Shown piece after piece: positions 60,139-64,000 of a stretch of 64,000 bases of DNA. A program made the position numbers and the translations under genes. Position 1 is the first letter of the stretch. Every line of letters starts with the position of its first letter. The notes beneath the pieces are model-generated. The model was not told the origin of the DNA. It ran no database searches and saw nothing but the letters and a program-made list of their open reading frames with translations. Source of the stretch: Ciona savignyi (taxonomy: Eukaryota; Chordata; Ascidiacea; Phlebobranchia; Cionidae); the NCBI GenBank assembly GCA_000149265.1, contig CH001992.1:996561-1060560 (forward strand), in the 5' to 3' direction.

Positions 60139-60313
60139 CATGCGTTTATGCTTGCAGAAACAAAACTATGGCAGTACGGTTAAAACTTTCTGGAATGTTG
60201 GATAACATGGACCTGCACAAATCTGACAATAGCATATATTGTGTAATGAACACGGATAACGAGTTTGGATTGTTACCTTAGGGACCCATGCGTTTATGCT
60301 TGCAGAAACAAAC
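60139..60313. repeat. Direct repeat of about 26 bp
   Basis: CATGCGTTTATGCTTGCAG followed by AAACAAA occurs near 60139 and again near 60288. Confidence 0.7.
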
Positions 60314-60589
60314 TACATACTCAGTCTACAAATTGTGGTTAGAGACCCTGCGTGCATGAATAGGCTATATAGCATACAAAATGTGTTTTAAGAATAGTGG
60401 TGGTTATACACGTGGTAGACACTCTCGTTTTGGTTAGTTCTAATTATAAAGTAGACGCGGCCGCCACACCTAAGCGAGATTACATTAATTTAGAAATAAA
60501 ATTATTAAATCAAACTGTATAAAGCCATAAAGAAGATGTGCGGTAAAGCGAAATCAGTATAGACTACTTGTGGGGAAGCTTTTGAACGA

Positions 60590-60818
60590 GGCGTATCCCT
60601 AAAATCGAAACTAGTGGCTTGCTAGTCAGCCGTGTACTAGGTCAAAGCACTTTGCCCGAACCCAGTGGATTAAGGGGTTCTACTAAAACTGAAGAAACGT
60701 CTCAATCACACTTAAACTACACTACTTCAAGGTACCTGATAGCAGAGACGACATAATATGACAATGTCATGTGTGTTAACTATTCCGAGTTTTCGCATTC
60801 ACGGTAATAAACATAATT
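60590..60818 (+). repeat. Diverged SINE copy running into a minisatellite
   Basis: CGAAACTAGTGGCTTGCTAG, CCCGAACCCAGTGGATTAA, GGGTTCTACTAAAACTGAAG, GTGTTAAC and ATTCACGGTAATAAACATAA follow the SINE order. Where the CCTAT tail should be, the 21-bp repeat array begins. Confidence 0.7.
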
Positions 60819-60819
60819 T

Positions 60820-60990
60820 CGACACGCCACTTTTTTCAAGCCGACATGTCACTATACACAGGCGACACGCCACTGTATTCAAGGCGAAACGCCACATTTT
60901 TCTAAGCGACATAACACTTTTTCACAGGCGAAACGCCGCTTTTTCGAGTTGACAGTTGACACGCCACTTTTTTCAAGCGACGCGCCACTA
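60820..60990 (+). repeat. Left minisatellite array (about eight ~21-bp units)
   Basis: Degenerate units of the type CGACACGCCACTTTTTTCAAG run from 60820 to 60990. They are the reverse complement of the units in the array at 61471-61600. Confidence 0.85.
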
Positions 60991-61470
60991 AAAGCTTGAT
61001 TTAAAATAGTCCTGAAGTAGACCATGAATTATGAAGAGCTTTATAAGGAGTGGGCAATTTATAATACGAAAATATCATCTCTCACCCAAACAGATCTACC
61101 AAGGATTTTTTATTAAACGGGTTTATATTTTTATTTTTACTTAAACCGCTTCTGTTTAAGCAACTGCATGATAAGAGGTACCTCTAATTACTACGGGATC
61201 GCTTCGAACCCTAACCCATGAACATGGTAATTCATCTCTATGATACATTGACTGGATCGTGTTCTACATACTGTTTTCTGCCAGATTGCAATAAATATTA
61301 AATTATCATAATCTTTATATGTAGAATGGTGTGTGGTAAACCATATTTTTCTTAAACCCTCCAGGTGTCACACTTCGGTAGATGCTCATCATGTGGCACC
61401 TCTAATTACTACGATCAGGAGAAATGTAAACTCAATTATTTTACTAAAATATAACAAATAGTGCTGTGTT

Positions 61471-61604
61471 GCCTCTGAAAAAGTGGCGTGTCACAACTTA
61501 AAAAGTGGCGTGTCGCCTTGAAAAACGTGGCGTGTCACCTCTGAAAGGTGGCGTGTCGTCTCTAAAACAGTGGCGTGTCGCCTCGAAAAGAGTGGCATGT
61601 TAAT
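61471..61604 (-). repeat. Right minisatellite array (about six units, inverted)
   Basis: Units of the type CTTGAAAAACGTGGCGTGTC, 21-22 bp apart, from 61471 to about 61604. They are more uniform than those of the left array. Confidence 0.85.
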
Positions 61605-61866
61605 CGGCAATGTTTAGAGCCGTGCTTTTTAACCTTTTAAAGACTATTTTCAAGCTGACCTAAATATACGCGTACTCAAGTCATGGGTATGAAAAATAGA
61701 GTTTTCCATAATTTTTACCGAAAAAATCATTATTTATTCGTTTATTCGACACAAGGATAAAGATGGTGAATTAGGAGTGTTTTATGTGTATTTATAATGA
61801 AGCATGCACTAACTTTTTCAAAAGCACCCGTGCGAGCGGACTCATACTGCTTTGGAGGATCTATTC

Positions 61867-62079
61867 GGTAACCTAAATACTACAGGACCACTTGAATCGC
61901 TTGGAGCGCTTGGATCGCTTACTATACTTCGTAATTACAAAATCTATGATATTATTGTAAGGGTTGGGGTTAAAGTTAGTTCTGGGGGTGAGATTAGTGT
62001 TTAGAATTAGACAGGGGTAGAATTACTTTCCATAGCAATCTAAGTGATCCAAGCGGTCCTGCAGTATTTAGAGGCACCC
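61867..62079. mobile_element. MITE of about 213 bp
   Basis: Left end: AACCTAAATACTACAGGACC, then repeated GCTTGGA(T/G)CGCTT. Right end read inward: GGTGCCTCTAAATACTGCAG, then GACCGCTTGGATCACTT. These are imperfect inverted repeats of about 40 bp around a non-coding middle (GGGGTTAAAGTTAGTTCTGG...). TCTATT is repeated near both flanks (61860-61865, 62083-62088) and could be a target duplication, but does not abut the right end. Confidence 0.6.
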
Positions 62080-62386
62080 GGTTCTATTGGGTTCTGCGCT
62101 ATTTTCTAATTATTATTCTGCCAGAATTACCATGGTATATTATAAAAAAAAACGAGTGAATGACGGAAATCAAAATTCACACGTAGTAACACCTAGCCTA
62201 GAAATTGTTATAAGCATATTACACATTTATATAAATGTACTTGCAATATTTCCATTTCTCTGTTTGCCCAGGTACTGCAGTCGATGGCTATGTGGTTGAC
62301 TTAAAATATACTTAGCGATTAGCTAGTATTAAGCGTTTCACTGCAATGGATATTATTTTCTAATCACAATTAAAGAGACAATCAAA

Positions 62387-63403
62387 ATGTATCGATTACG
62401 GACAGTATTAAATGTACATCGACGGACTTACGGCATTTTGCCTGCTGTTTGTTTGCGTGCAACACATGTCGTTAGTCGTCCTCGATATCAGGCTGCTGTA
62501 CTGTCAGTCTTTCTGATCGTAATGTTGCTCTGGGTGGTGTTTGCCATTGATAGCATGGTTTTAAGAAGCATTTTATTGTAAGTACATTTTACCATTGTTT
62601 AATGATATATAAAGAGAAGTTTAGCCTTGTGGCAGTGCTGTACTAAATTCAAAAATATTCTATACCGATACTAATCCATTATTCTATAGTCATTTAAACT
62701 ACAGAAATGCAGTAATTATTATTTATAACAAACCACTCTAATGTAAATGTGGTTTATAAATCATTAACTACTACAGGAACGCTTAGAGGTTTAGGGTTCC
62801 AAGCAATCCAAGCGATTGTGTAGCAATTAGAGGCACCTTCACTTTGCTAACCAGTCTGGGGTAAAATAGTCATTTTTAATAGACTAATGGGTTCTACTAA
62901 AACTCCACATACTTCTCAATTATACACTATATCTCCACTTAACATGGTCCAAGTTATTTTGGTGATGTCAAAGTTAAAACTCTTCGCATTTTCCTGTTTT
63001 CATAAAATTTTCCTGTTTATAAAATATGAATATATACTGAAGTACTGGTCCTATAAAGAAGAAGGATGCAAATTTGATCCATGAGTAATAAATTCACACT
63101 AGTACTTATTATGAACATATTCATTTGAAAATTTTAGCAATATGTCCTTAATAAAGTTGTTAAAGAAATGCATCTTCAGATTTACACATCACAATTCACC
63201 AGCCGTTTGTAAAGAAGCAAACCTCATCCGTGAACAATTTCAAGAAAGGCAAAACAGGATCAATAAAGAAATAGAAATGCAAGACCAAATACTTAGCTCC
63301 CAAGATTATTTGACAAATGAAGTACGAAATAAATTACACCCGATTACAACATTGATACTCGAAGCTGGAAGTCGAATATGTCCATACCATTCTAATACTC
63401 TAG
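62387..63403 (+). CDS. Unrecognised type II membrane protein, N-terminal two exons
   Basis: Exon 62387-62577 and exon 63138-63403 join through GT-AG sites (ATT/GTAAGTAC; GAAAATTTTAG/CAAT) in matching phase 2, giving 152 residues plus one base. The product begins with a basic head (MYRLRTVLNVHRRTYG...), a single hydrophobic segment at about 36-54 (AVLSVFLIVMLLWVVFAI), and then a basic and a charged helical stretch (EANLIREQFQERQNRINKEIEMQDQIL) likely to be coiled coil, followed by two cysteine-containing turns (RICPYHSNTLG). The plan of short head, anchor and stem is that of Golgi type II enzymes, but I do not recognise the family. The exon ends at a donor CTAG/GTATGA in phase 1; the next exon is probably outside the window. 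A short candidate exon after TTTCACTGCAG at 63693 would add 13 residues and stop. Confidence 0.6.
62764..62838. mobile_element. Short MITE of the same family (about 75 bp)
   Basis: TTAACTACTACAGGAACGCTT on the left (in part) and, inward from the right, GGTGCCTCTAATTGCTACAC then ATCGCTTGGATTGCTTGG. It appears to be the two inverted ends with almost no middle. It lies in the intron of the gene at 62387. Confidence 0.5.
62883..62945 (+). repeat. Small SINE fragment (tentative)
   Basis: TAATGGGTTCTACTAAAACT and the following CTTCTCAATTATACACTATA resemble the middle of the SINE (GGGTTCTACCAAATTGAAGG, then TCATACACAACACAC). It is diverged and short. Confidence 0.4.
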
Positions 63404-64000
63404 GTATGATGTGTAAATTTAAGGACCTGTTTTAACCATTTAACTGTAGCATAAGTTAAAAGTTAAATTGAAATTAGGAATCTATAAATTTTAGTTGCTC
63501 GGTCATTTGTCTATATCCCAAGTTGGTCCCTTTGAAAAAAAAGGCTTTATTTTCTGTAAATAAGTATTTGACCCCTACATTGAATTTTTTTTGTTTTCTG
63601 AATTATTGATCTTTTAATACCCTGTGTCTCTAGTAAGGTAATTTGGGCTTAAATACCAAAACCGAAGATCCGTAATATTATTTTCACTGCAGCTATTTCA
63701 TCGTCAAAACAATCTATTATTTTTGGATACTGAACTAAACGAATGTATTGTATAAAATATGTACAGGTTATAAATTGTTTTGTTTTGAATAAGATATGCT
63801 TTTTTATCTGATAAAGCGTTTAGTAAGTTTGGATTATATTATTGTTTGCAAAAACAACAACACAAGTGTGGTGAAAAAAACACATATAGTTGTTTTGGCC
63901 TAGCAGAATACAGAACTATAATTATTAATCAGTGCCCATTTCGTTACCGGATGTTAAAGTCACTTAAGATAGTAGTTAATCTTGAAGCACTGTTTATGCT
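63404..64000. other. Probable intron or 3' flank, nothing firm
   Basis: AT-rich sequence after the donor at 63404. Besides the weak candidate acceptor at 63692, no exon, repeat or signal can be supported. Confidence 0.5.

Larger units (their letters stand above)
60820..61604. mobile_element. Foldback-like element with inverted minisatellite ends
   Basis: Two arrays of the same ~21-bp unit, in opposite orientation, are separated by about 480 bp of unrelated DNA. This is the plan of Foldback-type transposons, whose long inverted repeats are made of short tandem repeats. The middle has no gene but carries two copies of a motif, (G)GTACCTCTAATTACTACG near 61177 and GGCACCTCTAATTACTACG near 61395, that also marks the MITEs to the right. 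No target duplication could be fixed; an independent inversion of a satellite block is an alternative. Confidence 0.5.
50476..62386. other. Intergenic upstream of ephrin, repeat-rich towards the right
   Basis: 50.5-57 kb: upstream (promoter) side of the ephrin gene; no gene recognised, with a GC-rich patch at 50690-50770 and a small duplication at 50802-50843. 57-62.4 kb: SINE fragments, the ~300-bp repeat units, the foldback-like array pair and MITE copies. Frames such as 55400-55615 and 58468-58677 do not look like exons. Confidence 0.6.

Noticed and set aside
61177-61413. A MITE bounded by the two CCTCTAATTACTACG motifs
   Set aside because: Both motifs are in the same orientation, so they cannot be the inverted ends of one element; they are more likely two separate remnants.

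Overview
The window looks like a piece of a tunicate genome, most likely a Ciona-type ascidian; that assignment is an inference. The DNA is AT-rich, the two recognisable host genes are animal genes of chordate type (a transmembrane ephrin and a PICALM/AP180 clathrin adaptor), and a tRNA-derived SINE with a CCTAT-rich tail recurs about ten times on both strands. There are two assembly gaps, 886-985 and 28023-28129. No tRNA, rRNA or CRISPR locus was recognised.

Layout. 1-12.2 kb: no host gene seen; nested repeats. A 4.06-kb unit (2177-6236) has about 44-bp near-perfect terminal inverted repeats and a 7-bp direct repeat at its borders. Inside it is a SINE, itself split by a 485-bp hAT-type element with an exact 8-bp target duplication. 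12.2-14.0 kb (minus): an intronless, complete 605-aa PICALM/AP180 protein with all the phosphoinositide-binding residues of the family. 14.0-19.6 kb: intergenic, with a young SINE about 500 bp upstream of the PICALM start. 19.65-50.5 kb (minus): one five-exon ephrin-B-like gene (359 aa as modelled), spread by introns of 12.5, 7.5 and 8.8 kb and one of 1 kb. All exon phases agree and the four ephrin cysteines are present.

In the largest ephrin intron, antisense to the gene and 280 bp from exon 4, lies a complete insertion of a BEL/Pao LTR retrotransposon (21484-26541). Its two 498-bp LTRs are identical by eye and it is flanked by a 5-bp duplication. Its single 1376-codon frame keeps Gag, protease and reverse transcriptase but has lost RNase H and integrase by an in-frame deletion, so it looks like a very recent non-autonomous copy.

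50.5-64 kb: mostly non-coding, ending in a repeat-rich stretch: four diverged units of about 300 bp (58.9-60.1 kb), two inverted arrays of about 21-bp units arranged like a foldback element (60.8-61.6 kb), and members of a small MITE family. At 62387-63403 (plus) are two phase-matched exons of an unrecognised protein with a single N-terminal membrane segment.

The host genes do not form a pathway: ephrin-B is a cell-contact signal, PICALM acts in clathrin endocytosis. The points most worth checking are the in-frame-deleted BEL element with a possible intron in its LTR, the 4-kb inverted-repeat element, the foldback-like minisatellite pair, and the unusual ephrin tail, which lacks the usual C-terminal tyrosine motif and carries a PPxY.
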